Source: Nitzschia sp. DOCU1 (Eukaryota > Bacillariophyta > Bacillariophyceae > Bacillariales > Bacillariaceae). From it: a stretch of DNA of 64,000 bases. Positions 10,725 through 20,407 of this stretch are shown one piece after another. Position 1 is the first letter of the stretch. Each line of letters starts with the position of its first letter. Under the pieces are notes generated by a model. The model made no database searches and was not told the origin of the DNA. It saw only the letters and a list, made by a program, of their open reading frames with translations. The position numbers were made by a program, and so were the translations under genes. The stretch covers positions 558,001-622,000 of the forward strand of contig OX595995.1 of NCBI GenBank assembly GCA_951394045.1, read 5' to 3'.

Positions 10725-11900
10725 TTACATGCTGACGGTACGCTTCATGTTAACCTTGATCCCCGAGCTTGTCTTGTAATAACCATCAAGTGGGGCTTTG
10801 ATTGTTGTTTCGTAAACTCCGTCGCTCCATTGGAGCTTGACCGAGTCATTGGGAGTGTAAGTAGTCGTAATCTTTCCTCGATCGAGACTGCGAGAATACG
10901 AAAGCGTGACGTCGCCGGCAAGATTGATAGAAGGAGAAATGGTATCCTTGTCAGTGAACGAATGGGCCACGGTCAACTTCTTGCTTTGAGCGTCCAACTG
11001 GATTGAGGTTCCGTCCATTGCATACCCGATACGAGCATCGGGCGTGGAAGTGTCCAGGTCGTATTTGGGGGTCAAGGACAAGGTGCCTCCGAGGGCACTG
11101 ATATCCTTGGACAATTGAACTTTGGAAAGGGACACGGACTTGGTTCCTACGTCAACAAAATTGCGGATGAAACGTGATTAGCGACGACAAGCAAGGACCT
11201 CGAATTTTCCGCATGGCGACTCTGAAATAGTGATGGGACAATAGACGACGACCACTGCCCTCCATTCGAAAACTCTGCTCCAGAATGCGAAACCAGACAT
11301 AGTAAAACTCACCAGCTTGTCCCAACAGCTGTACAGAAGTGCCAAACGCGTTCGCACGAACATCAAGATCAATGCTATCAGGCGCACTGGCATCCATATC
11401 TCCTCGAACCGATACATCTCCAAATCCAGAAATCGTTTTCTTCAGCTTTGCCCAGACACTAGTAGCGGGAGGCACGTCCACGTCGGAAATGGTAAGTTCG
11501 ACGCCACCCTGGTAGTAAAGAGAAGGTGCCATCGAGGAAGGCAGAGAGCGGCCAGAAAAAATTGCAACGAACGTCAGAACCTGGGAGCGTTTTGAAAATT
11601 CGACCGCGAAAGCCGAGGTTTTGCGCCATTCTACCTTACCTCAACGTCACATCCAGCCACCGTGCCGCTTGTGCCCCACTTGATCTTGGGTTCGATACCA
11701 CCGAGGGTTCCCGATTGAGCCTCTCCGACGTTGATTCCGATCTGCGAAAAGAGCATCCCGACAGTAGAGGTTAGATAGGCCGAGCTTCCAAACAGAGAGC
11801 GCTGAACGCCAAATCGACTTACCAAAACTTCGGGTTTGGGTACTCCAGCTTCGGCCAAAGCCAAAAGCGACAAAAGCGAGACAGCAAAGATCTTCACCAT
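10725..11900 (-). CDS. Secreted beta-strand-rich protein, paralogue A (single repeat)
   Basis: Four exons join in frame: complement(11823..11900), complement(11640..11741), complement(11313..11508) and complement(10725..11146), 265 aa. All junctions are GT-AG. The protein begins with a signal peptide (MVKIFAVSLLSLLALAEAG). The rest is made of alternating-residue beta-strand segments such as LSLTPKYDLDTSTPDARIGY and ends in PLDGYYKTSSGIKVNMKRTVSM. It aligns along its C-terminal half with the pair at 14.2-17.4 kb (LTPKYDL/INPRYDL, TYTPNDSVKLQW/TLKPNDSLSVEW), but has one copy of the 22-residue hairpin where they have three. A beta-barrel or beta-solenoid envelope or secreted protein is likely. 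No plastid ASAF motif is seen. I know no described function. Confidence 0.8.
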
Positions 11901-12564
11901 TTTGAGCTGAGATAAAGTTGATATGTACCGATCCAATCGTTATAACGGCGACCTTGTCCTTCGGATTGTGCTCTTTCCGACCGCCTGCTTTTGCTCTAGA
12001 ATTGGATCCAAGAAACCCATCACTGGAAAGATCGGTGTCAGATCCTTGGTACGCAACGTCATCGATCGGAAGGTCCAAAATGTGTTGACAGAGTTTTGTC
12101 GGAGGCAAAAAACCAACTTCCCCCTTTTTGAATTTTGGACTAACCTGACTCATCATGTGAACGGTGCGCGGAGAGTGTACTGTCTGTAGGTCGGAGGCAT
12201 TTTTCTCGCGAGCCGCCCATGCGTCAACTTCAAGGTGACGTCATGATATGATCGAGCAAGCCTTCGTTGGCACGCCCCGCGCGTGGCGTCTCATCATCCC
12301 GTCATCGCGTCAGCTTCTTTTGCGCTTGCAGATGCACACTCGACACAACGCACACCCTCTCGTTTCCATTTTCACTCTTTGCCGGGGTCCATCCATCAGT
12401 TATCTGTCATTTGTCTCCCATCCATTCTGCCGTGTTTCGATCAGTTGCATAGAGACGATCAAAAGTAGCCCCTTCAAAATTATGTATGTGTGTGTCTAAA
12501 AGCAACCGCATCTGCAATAGCGCTTTTTGACTTGAATTGACGACTGACAATCTGCGAGGACCAG
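11901..12564. other. Divergent intergenic region, paralogue A and sugar kinase
   Basis: Shared upstream region of the minus-strand gene starting at 11900 and the plus-strand gene starting at 12565. It carries one perfect TGACGTCA at 12236-12243. No further gene is supported. Confidence 0.45.
12236..12243. promoter_or_regulatory. Perfect CRE-like palindrome TGACGTCA
   Basis: The site is 322 bp upstream of the sugar kinase start, in a divergent promoter region. TGACGTCA is the classical bZIP/CREB site. In Phaeodactylum, TGACGT-type elements mediate CO2/cAMP responses of carbonic anhydrase genes. Function here is inference from the motif alone. Confidence 0.4.
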
Positions 12565-13899
12565 ATGACATCCAAAGCAACGAAAACGAAGATTATCGTC
12601 TTGGACGATGATCCAACTGGATCTCAAACGGTGCACTCGTGTCAACTCTTGACAAAATGGGACAAATCTACACTAGAAATTGCGCTGACCGACGCGTCCC
12701 CCTTGTTCTTTATCCTGACCAACACGAGAGGAATGAGTGCTGAACGGGCCGCCGAGTTGACAAGACAAGTCTGCCAAAATGTACGACTTGCCCTAGCGGA
12801 TTTGAGCAAGAAGAAGATTACTCCCATTTTTGTGAGCCGTTCAGATTCGACACTTCGGGGGCACTACCCTGTGGAAACAAATGTCATTGCGGAAGAGCTG
12901 GGTCCCTTTGATGCGCATTTTCTTGTTCCGGCATTCTTTGAAGGCGGGAGGATTACTCGAGATTCAACGCACTACTTGGTAACTGACGGAAGAGAGGTGC
13001 CCTGTCACGAAACAGAGTTTGCTCGCGATTCTGTTTTTGGGTATTCGACTGCGTACCTTCCAAAGTACGTCCAAGAGAAAACAAAGGGACTAATACAAGC
13101 TGAGCAGGTGGAACGCTTCCTGCTGCACGACGTCCGCGGTGATAGCTCAGAAAGGTTACGACAGCTCAGCAACAATGTTTGTTGTGTTGTGGATTGTGAG
13201 ATGCAATCAGATCTGGATCACTTTTGCTCCCAGCTGAAACAAGTCGCAGCCGAACACGGTCGAAGATTTCTATTCCGAAGTGGCGCTTCTCTCTTGACAG
13301 CTCTGGCGCAGTTGCCTCCACAGCCGATTCCGGCAGTCGATATGGACAAGTACGTCCAGATGCATCGTCCGGGGGCTATTTTAGTCGGGTCGCATGTCCA
13401 AAAGTCTACGGAACAACTCAATGAGCTGTTAAAGCTCTCGACAGTGACTGGAATTGAGGTTAGTGTGGAACGAATCAAGGGTGGGGAGGGCGAAGCTATT
13501 CTGAAAGAAGTAGTGAACCAAGCAGAGGCTGCACATGCTTCAGGCCAACACCCCGCAATCTACACAAGCCGAACAGAGCTATCTTTTGATACATTTGACG
13601 AGCGGCTACATTTCGGTGAAAAAGTGTCGGCACTTTTGATGGACATTGTGCAACGATTGCCTCCAACGCTCGGTTTCTTGATCAGTAAGGGAGGCATCAC
13701 AAGTAATGATGTACTAAGCGTCGGCCTGTCGCTGAGCGCTTGTCGAGTACTGGGCCAGATTCTCCCAGGTTGCTCGGTGGTCCGATGTCCAGATTCACAC
13801 CCCAGATTTCCCATGATGCCCGTGGTGATCTTTCCCGGCAACGTAGGTGACGCCAAAGGCCTAGCAACGGTATTCGACAGAATGTCAAGTGGGAATTAA
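12565..13899 (+). CDS. Four-carbon acid sugar kinase family (DUF1537)
   Basis: This is a complete intronless 444-aa frame. The N-terminal domain opens with IIVLDDDPTGSQTVH, the family's signature substrate-binding segment, followed by NTRGMS and SRSDSTLRGHYP. The C-terminal domain has GGITSNDVLSVGL and PVVIFPGNVGD, matching the nucleotide-binding half (OtnK, DtnK). Members phosphorylate 3-oxo-tetronate or D-threonate or erythronate in C4 sugar-acid catabolism. Which acid is used cannot be read from sequence. In bacteria these kinases sit with an isomerase and aldolase; here it is a stand-alone cytosolic gene between members of the beta-repeat family. No targeting peptide is obvious. Start is the first ATG, preceded by a short 5' region. 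Confidence 0.88.
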   Translation: MTSKATKTKIIVLDDDPTGSQTVHSCQLLTKWDKSTLEIALTDASPLFFILTNTRGMSAERAAELTRQVCQNVRLALADLSKKKITPIFVSRSDSTLRGHYPVETNVIAEELGPFDAHFLVPAFFEGGRITRDSTHYLVTDGREVPCHETEFARDSVFGYSTAYLPKYVQEKTKGLIQAEQVERFLLHDVRGDSSERLRQLSNNVCCVVDCEMQSDLDHFCSQLKQVAAEHGRRFLFRSGASLLTALAQLPPQPIPAVDMDKYVQMHRPGAILVGSHVQKSTEQLNELLKLSTVTGIEVSVERIKGGEGEAILKEVVNQAEAAHASGQHPAIYTSRTELSFDTFDERLHFGEKVSALLMDIVQRLPPTLGFLISKGGITSNDVLSVGLSLSACRVLGQILPGCSVVRCPDSHPRFPMMPVVIFPGNVGDAKGLATVFDRMSSGN

Positions 13900-14248
13900 A
13901 CCTTTCCACAAAGCGATTTCGTCTTCAAGTCATTACTGAACCGATCAGTGGCGGCAGGATGGAGACGAAACAACTTCGACCATGTCTATGGTACATGACT
14001 CTACGTTTGCCGACGACCAACGCCCCAAAAGTCTAGATTAAATCAATAGATGATATTTTATTTTTAATGTAACGTATCCCCTCCCGAGAACAGCAGCAAA
14101 GTCCTTAGCGACAGCATTGAGTGTGCGAATAATAGTATGATGGTGCTGGGGAGACTGTGGAACTTGAGCTGACTTCAGCTAAAACTTCCGCGACGACGAC
14201 CGAAAGCTGTTGGCCAACGACCAATCCTTGACTTTCGTCGAAACATCC
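13900..14248. other. Spacer between convergent genes
   Basis: Probably the 3' UTRs of the sugar kinase and of paralogue B. No gene is recognised. Confidence 0.4.
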
Positions 14249-15357
14249 TTAGAAGCTGATGTCGCGCTTGATGTGAACATTAGCTCCATTGATGCTGGTT
14301 CCATCCATGGGCATGTCAACATTGGCGGTCCAGTCATGATCGCGCCATTCCACGCTCAAGCTGTCATTGGGCTTCAAGGTAGCAGTCAAAGTACTGTCGT
14401 CACCAAGCGAGCGTTCCCATTCGACAGAGATGTCACCGCGGTTGTTGATCGTTGGGGCAACACGGTTGTTAGCATCAAGCTGTTGGGAGATAGTGACTTC
14501 TTGGTTATCGGCCGAGGCTTTCAAGCGGATGTTGGTGTTATCCGCTTGGTGGTCAATAGAGATTTCTTGGTTGTCAGCAGAGGCAGTCAACTCAATGTTG
14601 GTGTTGTCAATGCTGTGCTTGACGTTCACTTCTTGATTATCCGCAGAGGCGGTCAATCGGACATTGGTGTTGCCATTGTCATAACCAAGGACGACGTCAG
14701 CTTCTTCGTTTTCGAGGTCGTATCGGGGGTTGATGGTGACACGAGCACCATTCATATCAAGGCCCTTGGTGGCTTCAACACGTCGGACGTTGAAACCGCC
14801 GCCAGCGGAAGCGGTAAGGCGGAGAGAAAGGTCGGCATCTTCATTTTCAGCGTCGAATTCTAGGGCAGCAGAGCTACGGTCTTGGGCATCCATTTCACCA
14901 CGCACAGAGACGCCCCAGCCGGCAGCCTTAGTGCTAGCTTTACCCCAAACATTGCGGGGCAGCGAGGCGATATCAGTGGTTGGGCGGACCGCAGATTCAA
15001 GACCATAGCTCAAGTCAAGATCACCCGATTTGCTAGATCCTTCCCAGCTCAACGAGGGGTCAAGTCCGTCGAGACCAGCATGGTTTCCATCTCGAAGAGA
15101 GATCTACAGGAAAAAAATATAAAATCCGATAGAATGGATTTAATGAGACGTTTGCTGAATATTTTGGAATTTTCCAGCTGATCTATAATAGAACTTTGAC
15201 GGTCGTCGATATCGTCACATCTCGTCGTCGACGTTTCGACGACCGTCATAACGACCAGACGCGAAAAGCATTAACTCCAGAGACTTACCGAAAGTTGGGG
15301 CTTTCCGGCATAAACGCAAGTGCTGGCAATGGCGAGGTAAGCAATAGCGAACTTCAT
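14249..15357 (-). CDS. Secreted beta-strand repeat protein, paralogue B (triple repeat)
   Basis: Exon 1 complement(15289..15357) encodes a signal peptide MKFAIAYLAIASTCVYAGKPQLS. Exon 2 complement(14249..15103) encodes the mature part, 307 aa in total. The intron is 185 nt with GTAAGT and CTGTAG ends. The mature protein holds three tandem 22-residue units built on NTNxxLTASADNQExxxxxxxD, each reading as a beta hairpin, preceded by INPRYDLENEEADVVLGY and followed by a TLKPNDSLSVEW block. Alternating polar and apolar residues suggest an outer-membrane-like barrel or extracellular beta structure. It is nearly identical in length and exon structure to paralogue C, which runs divergently 1 kb away. 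Residue +1 after the predicted cleavage is Gly, not Phe, so stromal plastid import is unlikely. Function unknown. Confidence 0.85.
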
Positions 15358-16378
15358 GGTCAATGGAGGTTTAGATCGAAAATGGGGCTGGAAACGACTT
15401 CGGATACGAAATTATGATCTACAAGGGAACGGTCGGGCGGGAAACATTGCTTCTTGGTATCTATTTTACTGGGGGATCCACTCCGCAATGTCTAAATTAT
15501 TCGCAAGGTGTCAAGAGATCTCTGTCTTTTGCCTGAATTGAATCTTTTGTACCACTATTTTTCGTGACCGTTGCAACTTACGTGTTGGCTGCAAGTTCAC
15601 ATCCCTTTGAACTACATGAAAGTGGCGAGTTTACTATGGTGACAGGGGTTCCGGAGGTGTCAACGATCATCATCCGCCTCTCCTCGTGTTGATTTTCCCG
15701 AGAGGATTGGCAGATGGGGCGAACCGCGGCAACCAAAGCTACATTCCAAAGCCTGATTTATCGTTAATGGCATGTCGAATTCTCCCGGACGGAAGACAGA
15801 TCTTATTAAAACTACGTACATTTTGATCGTAGGCAACAGTATTTTGCATGTTAATATCCTGCACTCATCGCACCCCCAAAGGGCGGAAGATCTCGAAATG
15901 GTGTCAACTCGCGCGCCGGGTGGCAAAATCTTTCCACTTTTTCCTACATTCCATAAGTAAGAAGGGCTCCAATAAAACTATTGAAGTGTACAATGAAGCC
16001 GGCCGGCGCGAACGGCTGTAATCACAGGCGTTTTTTTTAGCATTCATTTCTTTGAAGAGTCAGCTCTCCTTTGCTGAGACTAATCTCATTGGTTCATTTT
16101 GCTATTGAGCAACAAGGATCCTGAAGCCAAAAGCGAAGTTTGCTGTGTTGTGTCCAAAGCTGACCACAAACTTCGAACCAAGGGTGTCAACAACTTTGAC
16201 ACCTTGTCGGGCAAGGGTTCGTTCGGTCCCAGGAAGTTGAACATTGAGCTCTGACGTAATTCCGGATACGAACGAGTTGAATCCGTGAGCGATCACAATC
16301 AATCGGCAAGAAAAAACTTTCCGTCTGCTTTCTCACAATTCGATTCCGTCGTCGTTCAACTCGTCAAGCATTGCCAAT
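15358..16378. other. 1-kb intergenic region between divergent paralogues B and C
   Basis: This region separates the two divergent starts and probably contains both promoters. An inverted repeat GGTGTCAA-caact-TTGACACC lies at 16183-16203, and GAAGTTTG...CAAACTTC arms lie near 16136-16176. A 66-codon minus-strand frame at 16102-16302 has no ATG and is not called. Confidence 0.45.
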
Positions 16379-17382
16379 ATGAAGTTCTCTCTCCTTGCTA
16401 TTGCCGCCGTCATTGGTACCGCCACTGCTGGCCGACCCCAACTTTCTGTAAGCTCGCTTCTTTCGGATCCAGCTGTGACGAGGCCAATTTTATGTTTTTC
16501 TCACCCATATTCTCGTTATTCATTCAGATCTCTATCCAAGATGGAAACCATGCCGGTCTCGACGGACTTGACCCCTCTTTGAGTTGGGAAGGATCCAGCA
16601 AATCTGGTGATCTCGAACTCGACTACGGCATTGAATCTTCTGTCCGACCCACATCCGACATTGCCTCGCTCCCTCGTAAGATTTGGGGTAAGGCACGAAC
16701 CGATGTTGCCGGATGGGGTGTCTCTGCTCGTGCCGATATCGATGGCCAAGACCGTAGCAACGCTGCTCTTGAGTTCGACGCTGAAAATGAAGATGCCGAT
16801 CTTTCCCTTCGCCTTACCGCTTCGACTGGCGGCGGTTTCAACGTCCGACGCGTCGAAGCCACCAAGGGCCTCGACGTGAACGGAGCCCGTGTCACCATCA
16901 ACCCCCGATACGACGTCGAAAGCGAGGAGGCCGACGTCGTCGTTGGTTATGACAATGGCAACACCAATGTCAGATTAACCGCTTCTGCTGACAACCAAGA
17001 AGTGAATATCAAGCACAAGCTCGACAACACCGACATCGAGTTGACGGCATCTGCCGACAACCAAGAAATTTCCGTCGGTCACCAAATGGATAACACCAAC
17101 ATCCGTTTGACTGCCTCGGCCGATAACCAAGAAGTTACTATCTCCCAACAGCTCGATGCCAATAACCGTGTTGCCCCAACTATTAACAACCGTGGTGACA
17201 TTTCGGTCGAATGGGAGCGCTCCCTTGGAGACGACAGCTCCTTGACGGCCACTTTGAAGCCCAATGACAGCTTGAATGTCGAATGGCGCGACAATGACTG
17301 GACCGCTAATGTTGACATGCCCATGGATGGAGCCAGCATCAGCGGCGCCAATGTCAGGATCAAGCGTGATGTAACTTTCTAA
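16379..17382 (+). CDS. Secreted beta-strand repeat protein, paralogue C (triple repeat)
   Basis: join(16379..16447,16528..17382), 307 aa, with an 80-nt GT-AG intron at the same codon position as in paralogue B. Exon 1 is a signal peptide (MKFSLLAIAAVIGTATAGRPQLS). The mature chain has an SLSWEGSSKSGDLELDYG block, then ENEDADLSLRLTAS, INPRYDVESEEADVV, three 22-residue NTNxRLTASADNQE repeats and the ending GANVRIKRDVTF. About nine of ten residues match paralogue B, so the pair is a divergent tandem duplication. A beta-rich secreted or envelope role is inferred. No family name is assigned. A frame reading through the intron is longer but lacks a signal peptide, so the spliced form is preferred. 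Confidence 0.86.
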
Positions 17383-17494
17383 GTATTGTAAGCTAATAGG
17401 TGTACCATAATTGTGCCACTGCTTTGCCTCTAGAAAATCAAAATCTATTCCAATGATCCCGATAGCATTAAACCGTTTCCAATCGACGTCAGAG

Positions 17495-17585
17495 CTGAAG
17501 GGGTGGAGCACTTCCCCCCACCAAACTCGAACTGCTTTGGCGTAAGCGGTGGGGCTAAGGAGCTTGTGCGAAAACACAGAAGGTG
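17495..17585. repeat. Diverged copy of the dispersed structured repeat (SINE-like)
   Basis: The core TCGAACTGCTTTGGCGTAAG followed by CGGTGGGGCT and TTGTGcgaaaaCACA matches the copies at 44.5, 44.8 and 45.0 kb over roughly 90 bp. It keeps an ACTGC...GCGGT stem (against ACTGC...GCAGT in the others, a change that preserves pairing as G-U) and a second terminal stem. On the minus strand it has a TTCGA box resembling a pol III B box. Confidence 0.5.
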
Positions 17586-17675
17586 CAGCGAAATGTTCGG
17601 TGGATTGATCGATCTAGTTGTGTTGTGATGGAAGGTTGCGCAACATATGCCTTCTAGTGAAAAGTCGGTTCTGTT

Positions 17676-17676
<1 letters not shown>

Positions 17677-17706
<30 letters not shown>

Positions 17707-17718
17707 CTGCTGCTGCTA
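17677..17718 (+). repeat. Trinucleotide microsatellite (TTG)10 then CTG run
   Basis: Ten TTG units at 17677-17706 pass directly into CTG units to about 17718. Non-coding context. Confidence 0.9.
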
Positions 17719-17943
17719 CGCTACGAGTTCTACTAGCTAGAGGCGCAGAAAGACAGTGCTGTATGTACGGACTTGGGCATGACCCCAACTATCAATATTA
17801 CAGTGTTTCCAGCAATCGACTAAATTCAGAATGCGATAGGTCGACCTCCATGACCCCCGCCGAAGCCAGATACGATTGCTTCCCCGAGTAGCAGATCTCC
17901 ACTAGCTACTATTAAAGCAGCGAAAAGTGCGCCCTATCTAGGT

Positions 17944-18017
17944 CAGCAGCTAGCAGCTACTAGTAGTAGGCATTTGACATCAGCAGCTAGCAGCTACTAG
18001 TAGTAGGCATTTGACAT
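17944..18017 (+). repeat. Perfect 37-bp tandem duplication
   Basis: Two identical 37-bp units, 17944-17980 and 17981-18017, contain CTACTAGTAGTAG. Perfect identity suggests a recent duplication. Confidence 0.92.
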
Positions 18018-18290
18018 CACCGGGGGCGGGGGGAAACCCTTGCTGGGGTCAAAAAACTAGAACGAAACATTACTGGCGTGCACAAAGCATCCTACTACGA
18101 AAAAGAGTATAGTAATATAATTCATATAAACCTACGACATTAAGAGACGAGGCTTCTCTACACTCGCAAACATTTGAAGTGTCGGCCAACGGAGTTCCTC
18201 GCATTTTAGTTTCGTCTGATCACACATACACACCCAGGCAACCTAACAGAGAGCGGCAGCCTTCACCTGAATAAAATAAAAGCGCCCCTT

Positions 18291-19347
18291 CTAGGCGGTC
18301 TCGGCGACTTCCTCCTCCTCAACCTCAACAGCGCCGGCCTTTTCATCAGTAGGGGCATCCTTGGTAGCGACTTCACCTTCACCTTCAGCGGCAGGGGTCT
18401 CCTCGGTAGTTGCAGCTCGGGCGGGCAAGATCTTGTGGAAGAATTCGAGGATAGCGGGGGCAGCAACAGCCAGGGAAAATAGGAGCGCGAACCATACACC
18501 AAAGTAGAGAGTGCCAACGGGAACGCCCGGGCCTTCGTCATAGGTGAGGTAGGCCGCAGCAAAGCACCAGGCGACAAGGAACAGAACTGAGATCAATTGG
18601 GCAAGGGCCAGCTCCAGGTTGACGGCGATAAGCGCCATACCAACGGCAAATGAGAGGAGGCCGAGGATAAGCCCAAAGAGCGTGCGGCTGCACTGCTTCG
18701 TATCAGTACTACCATCGCACCAGTTCGCCCAGAATTTTCCAGTGCGGCACATGACCACGAGACCAGAAACAGTAAAGCCAACCCAGTGGTAAAGGTGCTT
18801 GTCGTCCTTGCGCTCGAAGAACGTCTCGCAGTGACTGGTGAAGAGGATCAAAGAAACAATCAGGGCTCCCCAACTCGAGAAGAAGAGGTTGCCATTCGCA
18901 ATGTGACCCAGCATTATGGCGTTAGGCAGGTCCAAACCTTCATCAACCATCATGCCTGCAACAGCAAACTGCTCCTTCGTGTCTAGAAGGGTAGGCATGC
19001 CAGCACACCAAAAGATAAGCACGATCGTAGCCTATGGTGAAAGCGAACACGATTTGGAAAATTGCATGAGACGACGAGAGAACGCATAACGACAACTTTC
19101 AATCAAATCGAGGACTTACCCAAACCCATTCAACGGGCTTTCCTGCAAACCTATCCTGCCATCCGATATGGAAGATGGCAGCGAAGACGCTCATGATGAG
19201 CGAAATGGCGGCAACGCTGAAAACCCATTTCTGTTCACGAGTCCAATCTTTGCTGCTTTCTTCCACAAACATGTTGGTCAAGGATGTCAAATTGACGACC
19301 GAGAAAAGGGTGAGAAGAGTCCAGTACTGGAAGTGTTTCTCCATCAT
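18291..19347 (-). CDS. Multi-pass membrane protein, diatom-type, unknown function
   Basis: join of complement(19120..19347) and complement(18291..19031), with an 88-nt intron (donor GTAAGT, acceptor ACCATAG), about 322 aa. It starts MMEKHFQYWTLLTLFSVVNL. Hydrophobic segments follow: WTLLTLFSVVNLTSL, VFSAVAISLIMSVFAAIF-like, ATIVLIFWCAG, LFFSSWGALIVSLILF, WVGFTVSGLVVM, LFGLILGLLSFAVGMALI, LALAQLISVLFLVAWCFAAAYL and LYFGVWFALLFSLAVAA. That gives about eight membrane spans, then an acidic Ala/Glu-rich cytosolic tail. A Cys-containing loop (CRTGKFWANWCDGSTDTKQC) lies between spans. I do not recognise a family; a transporter or organiser of an internal membrane is possible. Confidence 0.75.
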
Positions 19348-20407
19348 GATTGCTTTTCTTTCGAGTATGATTAACTTCGATAAGTAGTTGTAGTGAGGAC
19401 AGTGTTTGCAATGAGCATTCACTTCTTTTTTATGAGGACGACGAGAAGCATCCTCTGGATTGCATCCAGCACGAAAAGATTCAGCGATACTATCCAGGGA
19501 GAGAGGTTCGCATCCTTCGAAGGAGCTTCTCAAAGGAAGTCCAAACGGGGTGTCAGGGCGGCATAGTTGTTATTCTGACGCCTATTCATAGTAGCGAAAC
19601 TGCTGTCACCATCACACGGCTAGCAAGTCGTGGGAAGAAATGGCGCTGCCAAGAATTCGTCGAAAGTATCTGTGTATGTCGAAGAGTATCGACGAAGATC
19701 TCCTCTCTTTGTTAGATGAAAGACGCGAAGCTCATTTTTTCTATGAGAACACTCTCTCCAAAGGAAAGTTCTTTTTGGTGTCACACATCCCTTACATAGA
19801 AGGAGAGTGCGATTCCTTCCTATCTGTTACGTGGCCTCATAGAGGGCGAAGCGCACGATTGACGACAGAGTATTGCCAGGTAGTCGTTGTCTCCGTGTCA
19901 ATCCCAAGTTGTCAGGAGTTCTCGAGATTCTATCGACAAACGTCGAAGGGGGAAACGATGAGAGTTTGAGCGGATGCACCAAGTGTTCTTTCGTCGATCT
20001 TGCTTCAATTTTGCGCGCGCTGTCGAGCTTCCGTTTTCTCCCTCCAGTCCGTCCGTCATCGGTTCTGCTGACGTTCGATATTCGATCTACTCGATTCGAC
20101 TCAACCACCTTGCGAGACACCCCCCGCCCCCACGCTGCTGTACTAATCTCTAGCTACCGAAAGTAGTAGGAAATATAGGTGAAGTACCGGGCTAGCACTG
20201 CCAGTACTTGTGAAAGAACCAGGTACGAGAATCGTCGCTCAACTTTTGCTTTTGCTACAGTACTTGTTTCATTGAATTCGGAGCAGCGTGCGCAGTCACC
20301 TACCGTTTCCAAAAAGCCCCAAAGAGGTAGTTTGCCATTTTCTCTTGTCGTCGTTATTACTATTGTTACTATTATGTTATTATGACTGTCCTTCGAACAT
20401 TATATCT
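19348..20407. other. 1.06-kb spacer
   Basis: Upstream region of the membrane protein and 3' side of FPP synthase. A 109-codon plus-strand frame at 19640-19969 exists but has no recognisable domain and is not called. Confidence 0.4.

Larger units (their letters stand above)
17383..18290. other. Repeat-bearing spacer
   Basis: No gene is seen. It contains a SINE-like repeat (17495-17585), a TTG/CTG microsatellite (17677-17718) and a 37-bp tandem duplication (17944-18017), described separately. Confidence 0.5.

Noticed and set aside
14210..14863. Open 217-codon plus-strand frame antisense to paralogue B
   Set aside because: It mirrors the repeated codons of the real minus-strand gene and has no independent start, domain or intron support.
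16975..17577. 200-codon minus-strand frame across paralogue C and the repeat at 17.5 kb
   Set aside because: It is antisense to exon 2 and then runs into a non-coding repeat.
19640..19969. 109-codon plus-strand frame
   Set aside because: It has an ATG but no recognisable domain; length is not far above chance in this composition.
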